Below, in pieces: positions 25,541 through 34,772 of a stretch of DNA of 64,000 nt. The first letter of the stretch is position 1; the number at the start of each line of letters is the position of its first letter. The position numbers and the translations under genes are program-made. The notes below the pieces were generated by a model. It worked only from the letters and a program-made list of their open reading frames with translations. It made no database searches and was not told where the DNA came from. The stretch is from the NCBI GenBank assembly GCA_045644665.1, contig JAZRHH010000033.1:1-64000 (forward strand). Reading direction: 5' to 3'. Origin of the DNA: RGIG9115 sp045644665 (lineage in GTDB: Bacteria > Bacillota > Clostridia > UBA1381).

Positions 25541-26935
25541 TTAGAACGCTAATTGTTCGTCGAGGAACTTTTCAAGGTCCTCAATCTTAATTCTTTGTTG
25601 TTCCATACTGTCACGAAAACGAACTGTAACTGAGTTATCCTCAAGTGAGTCAAAGTCATATGTGATACAGAAAGGTGTTCCAATTTCGTCCTGACGGCGA
25701 TAACGCTTACCGATTGAACCGGCATCGTCATACTCACAGTTATATTTCTTAGAAAGACTTGCAAACACTTCCTCTGCCTGTTCTCCGAGCTTTTTAGAAA
25801 GCGGAAGAACTGCCGCCTTAACAGGTGCAAGTGCAGGATGAAGATGCATTACAACTCTTGAATCTCCATCGCCAAGGTCTTCCTCGTCATATGCTTCAAC
25901 CAAGAATGCAAGAGCAACACGGTCTGCACCAAGTGATGGCTCAACAACGTAAGGAATGTATCTCTTTGTGTTATCCTGTGGGTCGATATATTCCATATTT
26001 TCTCCTGAGTGGTTCTGGTGCTGCTTAAGGTCAAAGTCTGTTCTGTCAGCTATTCCCCAAAGCTCGCCCCAACCAAATGGGAATACGAATTCTATATCAG
26101 TTGTAGCATTTGAATAGTGTGAAAGTTCTTCAGGTGAGTGGTCACGGAAACGAAGGTTTTCTTCTCTCACGCCAAGGCTGAGAAGGAAGTCCATACAGTA
26201 CTGTTTCCAGTATGCAAACCATTCAAGGTCTGTTCCCGGCTCGCAGAAAAATTCAAGTACCTTTTGCACAAATTCTCTTGTTCTGAATGTGAAGTTACCC
26301 GGTGTGATTTCGTTTCTGAATGATTTACCAATCTGTCCTATACCAAAAGGCACTTTCTTTCTTGATGTTCTTTGAACACTCTTGAAGTTTACAAATATAC
26401 CCTGTGCAGTTACAGGACGGAGATATACAGTTGATGCTGAGTCCTCTGTAACACCCTGGAATGTCTTGAACATAAGATTAAATTCACGGATATCGGTAAA
26501 GTTTTGCTTTCCGCACTCAGGACAAACAATATTGTTTTCCTTGATATACTCTACCATCTTTTCCTTACTCCAGCCGTCTACTGTAAGACTTTCTCCTTTG
26601 CTGAATGCGAAGTCTTCAATAAGCTTATCTGCACGATGTCTTGCCTTACATTCCTTACAGTCCATAAGAGGATCAGAAAATCCGCCAACGTGACCTGATG
26701 CAACCCATGTTTCCGGGTTCATAAGTATTGCACAGTCAAGACCTACATTATATTTTGATTCCTGAATGAATTTTTTCCACCAGGCTTTTTTTACATTGTT
26801 TTTAAACTCAACGCCAAGGGGGCCGTAGTCCCATGTATTTGCAAGGCCTCCGTAAATTTCACTTCCGGGATATATGTATCCCCTGCCCTTACAAAGAGCC
26901 ACAATTTTATCCATTTTCTTTTCGCTGTTTTTCAA
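25541..26935 (-). CDS. glyS: Glycyl-tRNA synthetase, single-chain (alpha2) type
   Basis: Charges tRNA-Gly. The 464-residue class II enzyme is the eukaryote/archaea-like homodimeric form, not the alpha2beta2 GlyQ/GlyS form. Markers are GRGYIYPGSEIYGGLANTWD at the start, motif 2 region GIGQIGKSFRNEITPGNF, and the anticodon domain at the end. Cys pairs CKECKARH and CPECGKQNF suggest a zinc insert. Start is a TTG at 26935 with AGGGTGG about 7 bases upstream; the ATG 7 codons later has no RBS. Confidence 0.93.
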   Translation of the reverse strand: MKNSEKKMDKIVALCKGRGYIYPGSEIYGGLANTWDYGPLGVEFKNNVKKAWWKKFIQESKYNVGLDCAILMNPETWVASGHVGGFSDPLMDCKECKARHRADKLIEDFAFSKGESLTVDGWSKEKMVEYIKENNIVCPECGKQNFTDIREFNLMFKTFQGVTEDSASTVYLRPVTAQGIFVNFKSVQRTSRKKVPFGIGQIGKSFRNEITPGNFTFRTREFVQKVLEFFCEPGTDLEWFAYWKQYCMDFLLSLGVREENLRFRDHSPEELSHYSNATTDIEFVFPFGWGELWGIADRTDFDLKQHQNHSGENMEYIDPQDNTKRYIPYVVEPSLGADRVALAFLVEAYDEEDLGDGDSRVVMHLHPALAPVKAAVLPLSKKLGEQAEEVFASLSKKYNCEYDDAGSIGKRYRRQDEIGTPFCITYDFDSLEDNSVTVRFRDSMEQQRIKIEDLEKFLDEQLAF

Positions 26936-26988
26936 ATTTTACCACCCTTTCGTATTCTAAAGCCTTTCAGGCATTTACAATAAATTAA

Positions 26989-27018
26989 ATTATAACATAC
27001 TTTAATATGCAAAATCAA
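26989..27018 (-). promoter_or_regulatory. Probable promoter of glycyl-tRNA synthetase
   Basis: Minus strand TTGATT (27018-27013), 18-base spacer, TATAAT (26994-26989), about 55 bases before the TTG start. Confidence 0.55.
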
Positions 27019-27037
27019 GTACTTTTCCCAAATAATA

Positions 27038-28387
27038 TTAAATACCGAGCAACATTCTTGCAATCTGGAAATAAATTAGCAGGGAAAGTGCATCAATTAT
27101 GGTTGTAATAAACGGATTTGCCATAACAGCCGGGTCAAATCCCACTTTTTTTGCAAGCATAGGGAGCGTACACCCAACAATCTTTGCAAGAAAAACCGTC
27201 ACAATCAGCGTAAGGCAAACTACTGCCGCAACCTCAAGTGTTACATGGTCAAATAAAAGAAGCTTTATAAAGTTTGCAGCTGTAAGAAGCAGAGCACAAA
27301 TAATACCCACTCTTGCCTCTTTCCAGATAACTTCAAATATATCTGAAAATTCCACATCGCCAAGAGACAAGCTTCTTATAACTGTTACAGATGCCTGACC
27401 GCCCGCATTACCGCCGGTATTCATAAGCATCGGGAAAAATGTACTTAGTATCATGTACTGTGAAAGTGCCGCTTCATAATGGCCTATAATACTTCCTGTA
27501 AAAGCAGAAGTAATCATAAGCAAAAGCAGCCACGGCATCCTGTTTTTAACAGTTTCAAAAACACCTGTTCTCATATATGACTTATCGGACGGAACAATGG
27601 CCGCCATTTTTTCAAAGTCCTCTGTATTCTCTTCCTGGATAACGTCAATTACGTCATCAACCGTTACAATACCGACAAGCCTATTTTCCCTGTCAACAAC
27701 AGGAAGTGCAAGGAAGTCGTACTTTTCAAACATTGTTGTAACTACTTCTCTGTCCTCGTGGGTATTTACACTTATAACATTAGTTTCCATTATGTCGCTT
27801 ATAAGGTCAGTTGAGTCTGACAAAAGCAAGGTTTTTACAGTAACAAGACCAATAAGATGACGGTTTGCATCCTTAACATAGCAGGTATATATAGTTTCCT
27901 TATCAACACCTGTACGTCTTATTTTTGTAAAAGCCTCTTCAACTGTCATTGTAGGACGAAGCTGAACATACTCAATTGTCATAATGCTTCCGGCACTGTC
28001 ACTTGGATATTTTAAAATTTCGTTTATAGCAGCACGGGTTTTGGGGTCTGCGTTTTTGAGTATTCTGCTTACAACATTTGCAGGCATTTCCTCTATCATG
28101 TCAACGGTATCGTCTACAAAGGTCTGCTCAAGGACATAATGAAGTTCTGCGTCCGAGAAATAGGAAATAAGAAGCTGCTGTGTTTCAGGCTCCATAAATG
28201 AGAAGCAGTCTGCTGCCAAGTCCTTTGGCATTAGCCTGAAAAGAACTATAAGCTCCTTTTCATCTGCACGGTCTTCAAACAGCTCTTCTATAAAGGAAGC
28301 GGCGTCTGCAGGATTCATTTCGGAGAATTCGCCTTTGAGTTCGCCGTAGTTTTTTGCCTCCAGAAGCTCGGTTAGTTTTTGTTTCAT
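27038..28387 (-). CDS. mgtE: Magnesium transporter MgtE
   Basis: Mg2+ channel of 449 residues. In order: N-terminal helical superhelix (about 1-125) with MNPADAASFIEEL; two CBS domains (about 130-250, with SAGSIMTIEYVQL and VVDRENRLVGIVTVDDVIDV) that gate the pore by sensing cytosolic Mg2+; and five membrane helices with MNTGGNAGGQASVTVIRSL, the selectivity-region signature. The start at 28387 has AGGAGGG upstream; 13 earlier codons are open but cover the RBS. A 240-base leader with strong potential RNA structure precedes it, although it does not match the known M-box. Confidence 0.95.
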   Translation of the reverse strand: MKQKLTELLEAKNYGELKGEFSEMNPADAASFIEELFEDRADEKELIVLFRLMPKDLAADCFSFMEPETQQLLISYFSDAELHYVLEQTFVDDTVDMIEEMPANVVSRILKNADPKTRAAINEILKYPSDSAGSIMTIEYVQLRPTMTVEEAFTKIRRTGVDKETIYTCYVKDANRHLIGLVTVKTLLLSDSTDLISDIMETNVISVNTHEDREVVTTMFEKYDFLALPVVDRENRLVGIVTVDDVIDVIQEENTEDFEKMAAIVPSDKSYMRTGVFETVKNRMPWLLLLMITSAFTGSIIGHYEAALSQYMILSTFFPMLMNTGGNAGGQASVTVIRSLSLGDVEFSDIFEVIWKEARVGIICALLLTAANFIKLLLFDHVTLEVAAVVCLTLIVTVFLAKIVGCTLPMLAKKVGFDPAVMANPFITTIIDALSLLIYFQIARMLLGI

Positions 28388-28416
28388 TGTGAAGGTCCCT
28401 CCTATATTATAATTTT

Positions 28417-28464
28417 GCCAAAACAATCCAAACCAAAGACAAATTTGTCGTTGGTTTCTTTGGC
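28417..28464 (-). promoter_or_regulatory. Long hairpin just upstream of the mgtE RBS
   Basis: Inner stem AAACCAA / TTGGTTT flanks the self-complementary GACAAATTTGTC. An outer stem GCCAAA / TTTGGC closes it at 28417-28422 and 28459-28464. No T run follows on the minus strand, so it is more likely a translation or stability element than a terminator. Confidence 0.6.
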
Positions 28465-28481
28465 TATGAAAATTATCCTAT

Positions 28482-28599
28482 AGGCGTAAGTCCGTCAGAA
28501 AAACAGAGTAACGGACACAAAAGTATATAGTTTGCGGGATCCGATCCCGTAACTCCCTTTTGGTTTTACGCCTCTACTACTGTCTGCATCCATTACTCT
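28482..28599 (-). promoter_or_regulatory. Structured RNA leader with mutually exclusive helices upstream of mgtE (unidentified)
   Basis: On the minus strand AGAGTAATGGA (28599-28589) can pair over 11 bp with TCCGTTACTCT (28515-28505). The second partner overlaps GTCCGT (28516-28511), which can instead pair with ACGGAC (28495-28490). AGGCGTAA (28573-28566) can pair with TTACGCCT (28489-28482). Between them is a hairpin CGGGA-TCGGA-TCCCG extended by AGTT/AACT (28529-28554). The alternatives cannot all form at once, as in a riboswitch. I do not recognise the motif; it lacks the M-box conserved blocks. Function is inferred from position only. Confidence 0.5.
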
Positions 28600-28627
28600 C
28601 ACTTCCCTTCCTTTATGTCTATTTTAA

Positions 28628-29773
28628 TTAAAAGTCTGCAGGCTTTTTATCGCTTAATTTAAATTCATATTTTAGTGCCGCAACAATTCTCTCCGATGCA
28701 CGGCCGTCACCGTAAGGATTTGCAGCGTGTGCCATTTTGTCGTATTCTGCTTTACTTGTTAAAAGCTCTGTTGCAAGTTTTTCTATTGTTTCTCTGTCTG
28801 TTCCCGCAATTTTTACAGTTCCGGCAGCAACTGCTTCCGGTCTTTCTGTTTCACGTCTTAGAACAAGTACAGGCTTTGCAAGTGCAGGGGCTTCCTCTTG
28901 TATTCCGCCGGAGTCTGTCATTATCATATAGCTTCTTGCCATAAGGTTATGAAGCTCATTTACAGACAGAGGCTCAATAAGATGTATACCTTCCACTCCG
29001 CCCATGATTGAGTTTACTGTTTCACGAACAGCCGGATTCATATGAACAGGGTAAACCACCTCTACATCATCATTTGCAAGGACAATGTTCTTTATTGCGT
29101 TGCAGATATTTTCAAGAGGTTCTCCCAGATTTTCACGTCTGTGAGCGGTAACTGTAATAACCCTTTTGTTTTCAAAATCTACATTTTTTAAAGTTTCATC
29201 TTCGAATACATATGTGTCACGTACTGTAGTTTTAAGAGCATCAATTACAGTATTTCCTGTTACATAAATCTTATCAGCAGAAATTGCTTCATTTAAAAGA
29301 TTTTGTTTATTATTATCTGTTGGAGAGAAATGAATATCTGTTATTCTTCCTGTCAGGTTTCTGTTCATTTCTTCCGGGAACGGAGAATATTTATCAAAGG
29401 TTCTCAGTCCTGCCTCTACGTGACCTACAGGTATCTGATTATAAAATGCTGCAAGTGCTGCAACAAAGCTGGTTGATGTATCTCCATGTACAAGAACAAT
29501 ATCCGGCTTTTGCTCCTTTAAGATACCGTCAAGACCTTCAAGGACGCGGCATGTAATTCCCACAAGGGTTTGCCTCTCCTTCATAATATCAAGGTCAAAG
29601 TCCGGTGTAATATCAAATATTTCAAGCACCTGGTCAAGCATTTCTCTGTGCTGCGCTGTTACACACACAATAGTTTCTATATCATCATGTTTTTTCAGCT
29701 CAAGTGCAAGAGGTGCCATTTTTATAGCCTCAGGACGAGTCCCGAAAACCATCATAACTTTAATTTTGCTCAC
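28628..29773 (-). CDS. wecB: UDP-N-acetylglucosamine 2-epimerase (non-hydrolysing)
   Basis: Interconverts UDP-GlcNAc and UDP-ManNAc for wall polysaccharide or teichoic-acid linkage units. Family blocks: VMMVFGTRPEAIKMAPL, VHGDTSTSF, HVEAGLRTFDKYSPFPEEMNR and the late TDSGGIQEEAP. The GTG at 29773 (AAGGAG 6 bases upstream) gives a 381-residue protein; an ATG 14 codons earlier lies inside tagO. It overlaps tagO by 14 bases. The pairing with tagO marks a surface glycopolymer pathway. Confidence 0.95.
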   Translation of the reverse strand: MSKIKVMMVFGTRPEAIKMAPLALELKKHDDIETIVCVTAQHREMLDQVLEIFDITPDFDLDIMKERQTLVGITCRVLEGLDGILKEQKPDIVLVHGDTSTSFVAALAAFYNQIPVGHVEAGLRTFDKYSPFPEEMNRNLTGRITDIHFSPTDNNKQNLLNEAISADKIYVTGNTVIDALKTTVRDTYVFEDETLKNVDFENKRVITVTAHRRENLGEPLENICNAIKNIVLANDDVEVVYPVHMNPAVRETVNSIMGGVEGIHLIEPLSVNELHNLMARSYMIMTDSGGIQEEAPALAKPVLVLRRETERPEAVAAGTVKIAGTDRETIEKLATELLTSKAEYDKMAHAANPYGDGRASERIVAALKYEFKLSDKKPADF

Positions 29774-30836
29774 CTTTTTCTCCTTTCTCTTCCGGAACAT
29801 ATACGTCCTTTCCAAGAAGACTTCCTATAAGTAAAAGTATAAGAACACATATTACAAGAATAAGTGCACGAAGTGTACCATTTTCTGCAAGAAGCACAGC
29901 TGTTATTCCAAGAACACCGCTTATTGCATAAAGTATAAATACTGTTTGCTTCTGACTAAATCCCATATCAATGAGTCTGTGATGAAGATGACCTCTGTCT
30001 GCTGTCATTGGGCTCTTCCCTGTCATAATACGTCTTAGCATTGCAAAAAGCGCATCAAAGAGCGGAAGACCAAGAATTAACAGGGGCACAGCAAAGGAAA
30101 TTACTGCGTAGCTCTTAAACATACCCTGTATGGAAAGACTTGCAAGCATAAATCCTAAAAACGTAGAGCCTGTATCGCCCATAAATATTTTTGCCGGGTT
30201 AAAGTTAAAGGGCAAAAATCCAAAGCAGCCACCCATTAGCGCAATTCCAAAAAGTGCAATTGAAAATTCGCCAAGTCTTACGGATATAAAGACCAAAGAC
30301 ACACTCATGATAGCAGATACGCCCGCTGCAAGTCCGTCAAGACCGTCTATAAAGTTTACGGCGTTTGTGATAAACGCAATCCAGATTACTGTAACCACAA
30401 CAGAAATCCACTCCGGCAATACCCAGTACAGATTGTCACTAAAAATATTGGGGTTTGTAAATACCTTGATTTTTATATCTCCGCCAAATATGACTATAAG
30501 TGCTGCAATTATCTGAATAACAAACTTTATTTTTGCATCAAGGTTTTTGCAATCATCCACAACACCCATAACCACAATAATTGCGGCACCCAGAAGAGTG
30601 GCAATCATTTGTCTGTTAAAGCCTGTGTTAAAGCATAATATTGCTACTAAAAAACCAAATATTATTGCAAGTCCCCCAAGACGTGGGATAGGCTCTTTGT
30701 GCATACGTCTGTTATCCCTTGGTACATCAACTGCGCCTATTTTAAAAGCAAGCTTTTTTACAATAGGTGTAGTGGTAAATGAAAAGACAAAGGATATTAT
30801 AAACGCACAGAATAAAAATAGTGAATTAGTTTCCAT
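29760..30836 (-). CDS. tagO: Undecaprenyl-phosphate GlcNAc-1-phosphate transferase (TagO/WecA)
   Basis: Membrane enzyme that starts lipid-linked wall glycopolymer synthesis. 358 residues with about ten membrane segments. Catalytic motifs visible: MGVVDDCKNLDAK (DDxxD), NAVNFIDGLDGLA, FMGDTGSTFLG and the cytoplasmic RGHLHHRLIDMG. It sits in the gltX-to-wecB operon between trpS (18 bases upstream) and wecB (overlapping). Confidence 0.95.
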   Translation of the reverse strand: METNSLFLFCAFIISFVFSFTTTPIVKKLAFKIGAVDVPRDNRRMHKEPIPRLGGLAIIFGFLVAILCFNTGFNRQMIATLLGAAIIVVMGVVDDCKNLDAKIKFVIQIIAALIVIFGGDIKIKVFTNPNIFSDNLYWVLPEWISVVVTVIWIAFITNAVNFIDGLDGLAAGVSAIMSVSLVFISVRLGEFSIALFGIALMGGCFGFLPFNFNPAKIFMGDTGSTFLGFMLASLSIQGMFKSYAVISFAVPLLILGLPLFDALFAMLRRIMTGKSPMTADRGHLHHRLIDMGFSQKQTVFILYAISGVLGITAVLLAENGTLRALILVICVLILLLIGSLLGKDVYVPEEKGEKGEQN

Positions 30837-30854
30837 AGTATATATCCCTTCCTG

Positions 30855-31859
30855 TTAGTATGGCAAAAAGCCTACCTTTTTGTAAACCTTGCTTACCATA
30901 CGAGAAGCAATAATTTGTGCTTTTTCGGCACCTGCTTTATAAATTCCTTCAAGGTACGCCTTGTCATTTGAAAGTCTGTCATATTCTGCCCTTATCGGCT
31001 TTATGTGCTCAACAACAGCTTCGGCAACGTCCCCTTTAAAATCTCCGTATCCTTTTCCGGCATAATCTTTTGTAATTTCATCATAGGACTTGCCTGTAAC
31101 AGCAGAGAAAATTGTCATAAGGTTATTAATACCCGCCTTTGTATCATCGCCCTCACGATATTCTACTATACCTTCGGAGTCTGTTACTGCGCTCTTTATT
31201 TTCTTTGCAATAACATTAACCTCATCGAGCATTGAAATATATCCCTTTGGATTAGGGTCTGATTTTGACATTTTCTTTGTAGGCTCCTGAAGACTCATAA
31301 CCTTGGCACCTGCCTTTGGCATAAATCCTTCGGGAATTATAAATACGTTTCCGTAAACAGAGTTAAAGCGCTCTGCTATATCGCGGCAAATTTCTATATG
31401 CTGCATCTGGTCCTTACCTACAGGTACAAGGTCTGCACCGTATAAAAGAATATCTGCAGCCATAAGAACGGGATAGGTAAAAAGTCCTGCATTTATGTTG
31501 TCTGCATGGCTCTTTGACTTATCCTTAAACTGTGTCATTCTTGAAAGCTCGCCCATGTATGTGTAGCAGTTAAGCACCCATGAAAGCTGTGCATGGGCAG
31601 GCACGTGTGACTGAACAAAAAGTAAATTCTTTTCAGGGTCAATACCACACGCAAGATATACTTTTAAAAGGTCAAGTGTACGCTTTTTAAGCTCCTGGGG
31701 GTCCTGTCTGACAGTGATTGAGTGCATATCCATTATAGCATAAAGACACTCATATTCTTCCTGCAGGTCAACCCAGTTTTTTATTGCACCAAGGTAGTTT
31801 CCAAGTGTTATGTTTCCTGACGGCTGTACGCCGCTGAAAATTCTTTTTTTCTTTTCCAT
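30855..31859 (-). CDS. trpS: Tryptophanyl-tRNA synthetase
   Basis: Class I synthetase charging tRNA-Trp, 334 residues. SGVQPSGNITLGNYLGA is the HIGH-like motif with its N-terminal lead. GADLVPVGKDQMQHIE contacts the active site, and KKMSKSDP is the KMSKS loop. AGGAG precedes the ATG. No T-box is visible before it; it appears to be transcribed from the gltX promoter. Confidence 0.97.
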   Translation of the reverse strand: MEKKKRIFSGVQPSGNITLGNYLGAIKNWVDLQEEYECLYAIMDMHSITVRQDPQELKKRTLDLLKVYLACGIDPEKNLLFVQSHVPAHAQLSWVLNCYTYMGELSRMTQFKDKSKSHADNINAGLFTYPVLMAADILLYGADLVPVGKDQMQHIEICRDIAERFNSVYGNVFIIPEGFMPKAGAKVMSLQEPTKKMSKSDPNPKGYISMLDEVNVIAKKIKSAVTDSEGIVEYREGDDTKAGINNLMTIFSAVTGKSYDEITKDYAGKGYGDFKGDVAEAVVEHIKPIRAEYDRLSNDKAYLEGIYKAGAEKAQIIASRMVSKVYKKVGFLPY

Positions 31860-31870
31860 AATACCTCTCC

Positions 31871-33061
31871 TTAGTCAAGAACGCTGTGAAGAACTTCGCC
31901 AAGGGATTTTATTCCCTTTTCGATTTTTTCAAAAGGCATTGTCGAGTAATTTAATCTGAACATTGTGCATGGCTTTTCCTGATCTGTCATAAATCCGCTG
32001 CCGCAAACAAAGGCAACCTTATTTTTAAGGCTTTCCTTCAGTACAGCATCCATATCTGTTCCCTCAGGCGCATAGCACATAATAAACAGTCCGCCCTCGG
32101 GCTCTGTCCAGGTAATTGATTTTGGAAAATACTTTTTCATGCACTCCAGCATAAACTCGCATTTTTCGCCATAAATCTTACTTGCTTTTTTAATATCCTC
32201 ATCTATATTATACTTTTTAATATATTCGGAGGCTATCATTTGTGTTAAAAACGGTGTATGTACATCGTTTGCCTGCTTTGCAATTTCAATTCTGTCAATT
32301 ATATCTCCATGACAGATTACATATCCAAGTCTTAGTCCCGGAGAGAGAATTTTTGAAAATGAGCTGCAATATATTACTCTGCCCTCTGTGTCAAGAGATT
32401 TTATGCAAGGTACATTCTCCCCTTTAAATCTCAAATCGCCATAAGGGTTATCCTCAATGATAAGAAAATCGTACTTTTTTGCAAGCTCTAAAATCTTTTT
32501 TCTTTTTTCAAGGGACATTGTGATACCTGTAGGGTTCTGGAATGTTGGAATTGTATAAAGCACCTTTATTTTGGTTTCTTTTAAGATTTCTTCAAACTTT
32601 TCTGTATCAAGTCCGTCACTTTCCATTGGAACTGGGACAAGAACAGCATTGTGTGCCTTTATAGAGTTTAGTGAGCCTACAAAGCTTGGCTCCTCCACTG
32701 CTACACATTCGCCCTCTTTTACAAGGGTTTTGACAGCAAGGTCAATTCCCTGCTGCTCTCCTGTTGTAATTATTACCTTATCGCCCTCTGCCACACATCC
32801 GATTTTTGCAGCCCTTTCCATTACCTGCTCTTTAAAAGGGGCATAGCCGTCCGTTGTACCGTACTGAAGAGCTTTTACAGGCTCCTTTGTAAGTACCTCC
32901 TTTGCAATTTCCCCAAGCTCCTTTGCAGGGAAAAGTGAAGAATCAGGAGAGCCGCCGGCAAGAGAAATTATTTCCGGGTCTGCCATTAGCTTAAACATTT
33001 CACGAATTGCAGAAGCCTTTAGCTTTCCTACTTTATCTGATATATACTTTGAGTAGTCCAT
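31871..33061 (-). CDS. PLP-dependent aminotransferase, class I/II (2-aminoadipate/LysN-like)
   Basis: Fold type I aminotransferase of 396 residues. The N-terminal SLAGGSPDSSLFP, the TTGEQQGIDLAVKTL block, TFQNPTGITMS, the DNPYGDLRF Asp/Tyr pair and the PLP lysine in YCSSFSKILSPGLRLGY are the MocR/LysN/aromatic group pattern. Substrate is uncertain: aromatic amino acids, 2-aminoadipate or branched-chain. It lies 11 bases upstream of trpS within an operon of synthetase genes, which does not settle its role. Confidence 0.85.
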   Translation of the reverse strand: MDYSKYISDKVGKLKASAIREMFKLMADPEIISLAGGSPDSSLFPAKELGEIAKEVLTKEPVKALQYGTTDGYAPFKEQVMERAAKIGCVAEGDKVIITTGEQQGIDLAVKTLVKEGECVAVEEPSFVGSLNSIKAHNAVLVPVPMESDGLDTEKFEEILKETKIKVLYTIPTFQNPTGITMSLEKRKKILELAKKYDFLIIEDNPYGDLRFKGENVPCIKSLDTEGRVIYCSSFSKILSPGLRLGYVICHGDIIDRIEIAKQANDVHTPFLTQMIASEYIKKYNIDEDIKKASKIYGEKCEFMLECMKKYFPKSITWTEPEGGLFIMCYAPEGTDMDAVLKESLKNKVAFVCGSGFMTDQEKPCTMFRLNYSTMPFEKIEKGIKSLGEVLHSVLD

Positions 33062-33088
33062 TGTAAAATCCGTATCCTTTCAAAAGTA

Positions 33089-34756
33089 TTATTTATTTTG
33101 CATTTTTCCCCATGAATCTTTAAGCGCAACTGTTCTGTTAAACACAAGTTTGCCATCTGCAGAGTCAGGGTCTACGCAGAAGTAACCATGGCGCATAAAC
33201 TGGAATGTGTCGCCGCTATTTGCGTTTTTAAGGTTTTCTTCCACCTTACAGTTTTTAATTATAACCTCTGAGTCTGGGTTAAGGTTTGTAAGGTAATCTC
33301 CGTTTGCTTCTTCATCTGACGGGTTTTCTACTGTGAAAAGTCTGTCATAAAGACGAACCTCTGCATCTACTGCACTGTCTGCATTAACCCAATGGATTGT
33401 ACCTCTTACCTTTCTTCCGTCAGGTGTTTGTCCACCCTTTGACTCGGGGTCATAGGTACAATGAATTTCTGTTACATTTCCATTTTCGTCACGTTCAACG
33501 CCTGTACATGTTACATAGTATGCACCCTTAAGACGTACTTCGTTTCCAACGGCGAGTCTGTAATACTTCTTTGGAGGCTCGTCCATGTAATCTGTTGCCT
33601 CAACATAAATATTCTTTGAGAAAAGTACAGTTCTTGTTCCTGCATTTTCGTCCTCAGGATTAATTTCAACAGTTATTTCCTCTGTTTGATTTTCAGGATA
33701 GTTGTCAATTACAAGCTTTACAGGGTTTAGAACCGCCATAGCTCTTGGAGCCTTTTTGTTAAGGTCCTCTCTTACACAGTGCTCAAGTAAATTAAAGTCA
33801 ACAACGCTGTTTGCCTTTGCAACGCCTATTCTTTCGCAGAAATCCTTTAAGGCTTCTTTTGTATAGCCGCGTCTTCTCATTCCGCAGATTGTTGACATTC
33901 TTGGGTCGTCCCAACCGTTTACTATGTTATCCCTTACAAGCTTAAGGCACTTTCTTTTACTGGTAAGAGTGTAGTTAAGGTTAAGTCTTGCAAACTCAAT
34001 CTGTCTTGACGGATGCTCGAATTCAAGCTCCTTTAAAAACCAATCATAAAGCGGTCTGTGATCCTCAAACTCCAAAGAGCAAAGAGAATGTGTTACACCC
34101 TCAACTGTATCGGAAACAGGGTGCGCATAGTCATACATAGGATATACAATCCACTTATCGCCTGTTCTGTGATGGTGCGCTCTCATAATTCTGTAGATAA
34201 CAGGGTCGCGCATGTTAAGGTTTGGTGATGCCATATCAATTTTGGCTCTTAACACCTTTGCACCGTCCGGGAATTCGCCATCTGTCATACGTTTGAAAAG
34301 GTCTAGATTTTCTTCTATACTTCTTTCTCTGTAAGGGCTGTTCTTTCCGGGCTCTGTTAGTGTACCTCTGTATTCTCTTATTTCTTCTGCAGAAAGGTCA
34401 CATACATACGCCTTGCCTTTTTTGATAAGCTTTATTGCACCCTCATAAAGTGCATCAAAATAGTCTGATGCATAAAGCACCTTGTCCCACTTAAAGCCAA
34501 GCCATTCAATATCCTTCATAATAGCTTCTACATACTCTGTATCTTCTTTTGTTGGGTTTGTATCGTCAAGTCGGAGGTTACATACTCCGCCGTACTTTTC
34601 AGCTGTTGCAAAGTCGATGCAAATTGCCTTAACGTGACCTATATGAAGATAGCCGTTTGGCTCCGGAGGAAAACGTGTCTGGATGTGGTCTGTTACCCCG
34701 TCCTTTAAATCTTTATTAATAGCCTCGTGTATAAAATTTGTGCTAAGTTCTTCCAT
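33089..34756 (-). CDS. glnS: Glutaminyl-tRNA synthetase
   Basis: Charges tRNA-Gln directly. 555 residues with FPPEPNGYLHIGHVKAICID at the start (HIGH motif), the GlnRS-type RLDDTNPTKE block, TLTSKRKC as KMSKS counterpart, and two C-terminal beta barrels that read the anticodon. It has an independent tRNA-Gln(CUG) gene in the same window. Together with gltX immediately upstream, this shows both synthetases are made from one operon. Confidence 0.96.
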   Translation of the reverse strand: MEELSTNFIHEAINKDLKDGVTDHIQTRFPPEPNGYLHIGHVKAICIDFATAEKYGGVCNLRLDDTNPTKEDTEYVEAIMKDIEWLGFKWDKVLYASDYFDALYEGAIKLIKKGKAYVCDLSAEEIREYRGTLTEPGKNSPYRERSIEENLDLFKRMTDGEFPDGAKVLRAKIDMASPNLNMRDPVIYRIMRAHHHRTGDKWIVYPMYDYAHPVSDTVEGVTHSLCSLEFEDHRPLYDWFLKELEFEHPSRQIEFARLNLNYTLTSKRKCLKLVRDNIVNGWDDPRMSTICGMRRRGYTKEALKDFCERIGVAKANSVVDFNLLEHCVREDLNKKAPRAMAVLNPVKLVIDNYPENQTEEITVEINPEDENAGTRTVLFSKNIYVEATDYMDEPPKKYYRLAVGNEVRLKGAYYVTCTGVERDENGNVTEIHCTYDPESKGGQTPDGRKVRGTIHWVNADSAVDAEVRLYDRLFTVENPSDEEANGDYLTNLNPDSEVIIKNCKVEENLKNANSGDTFQFMRHGYFCVDPDSADGKLVFNRTVALKDSWGKMQNK

Positions 34757-34772
34757 GGCGTGTTTCCTTTCG

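Noticed and set aside
28388..28627. M-box (ykoK) magnesium riboswitch before mgtE
   Set aside because: The conserved M-box blocks (such as the GGTGAGGCTCCT and GCTGCTGCCC stretches) are absent on the minus strand. The structure seen is different, so it is left unnamed.
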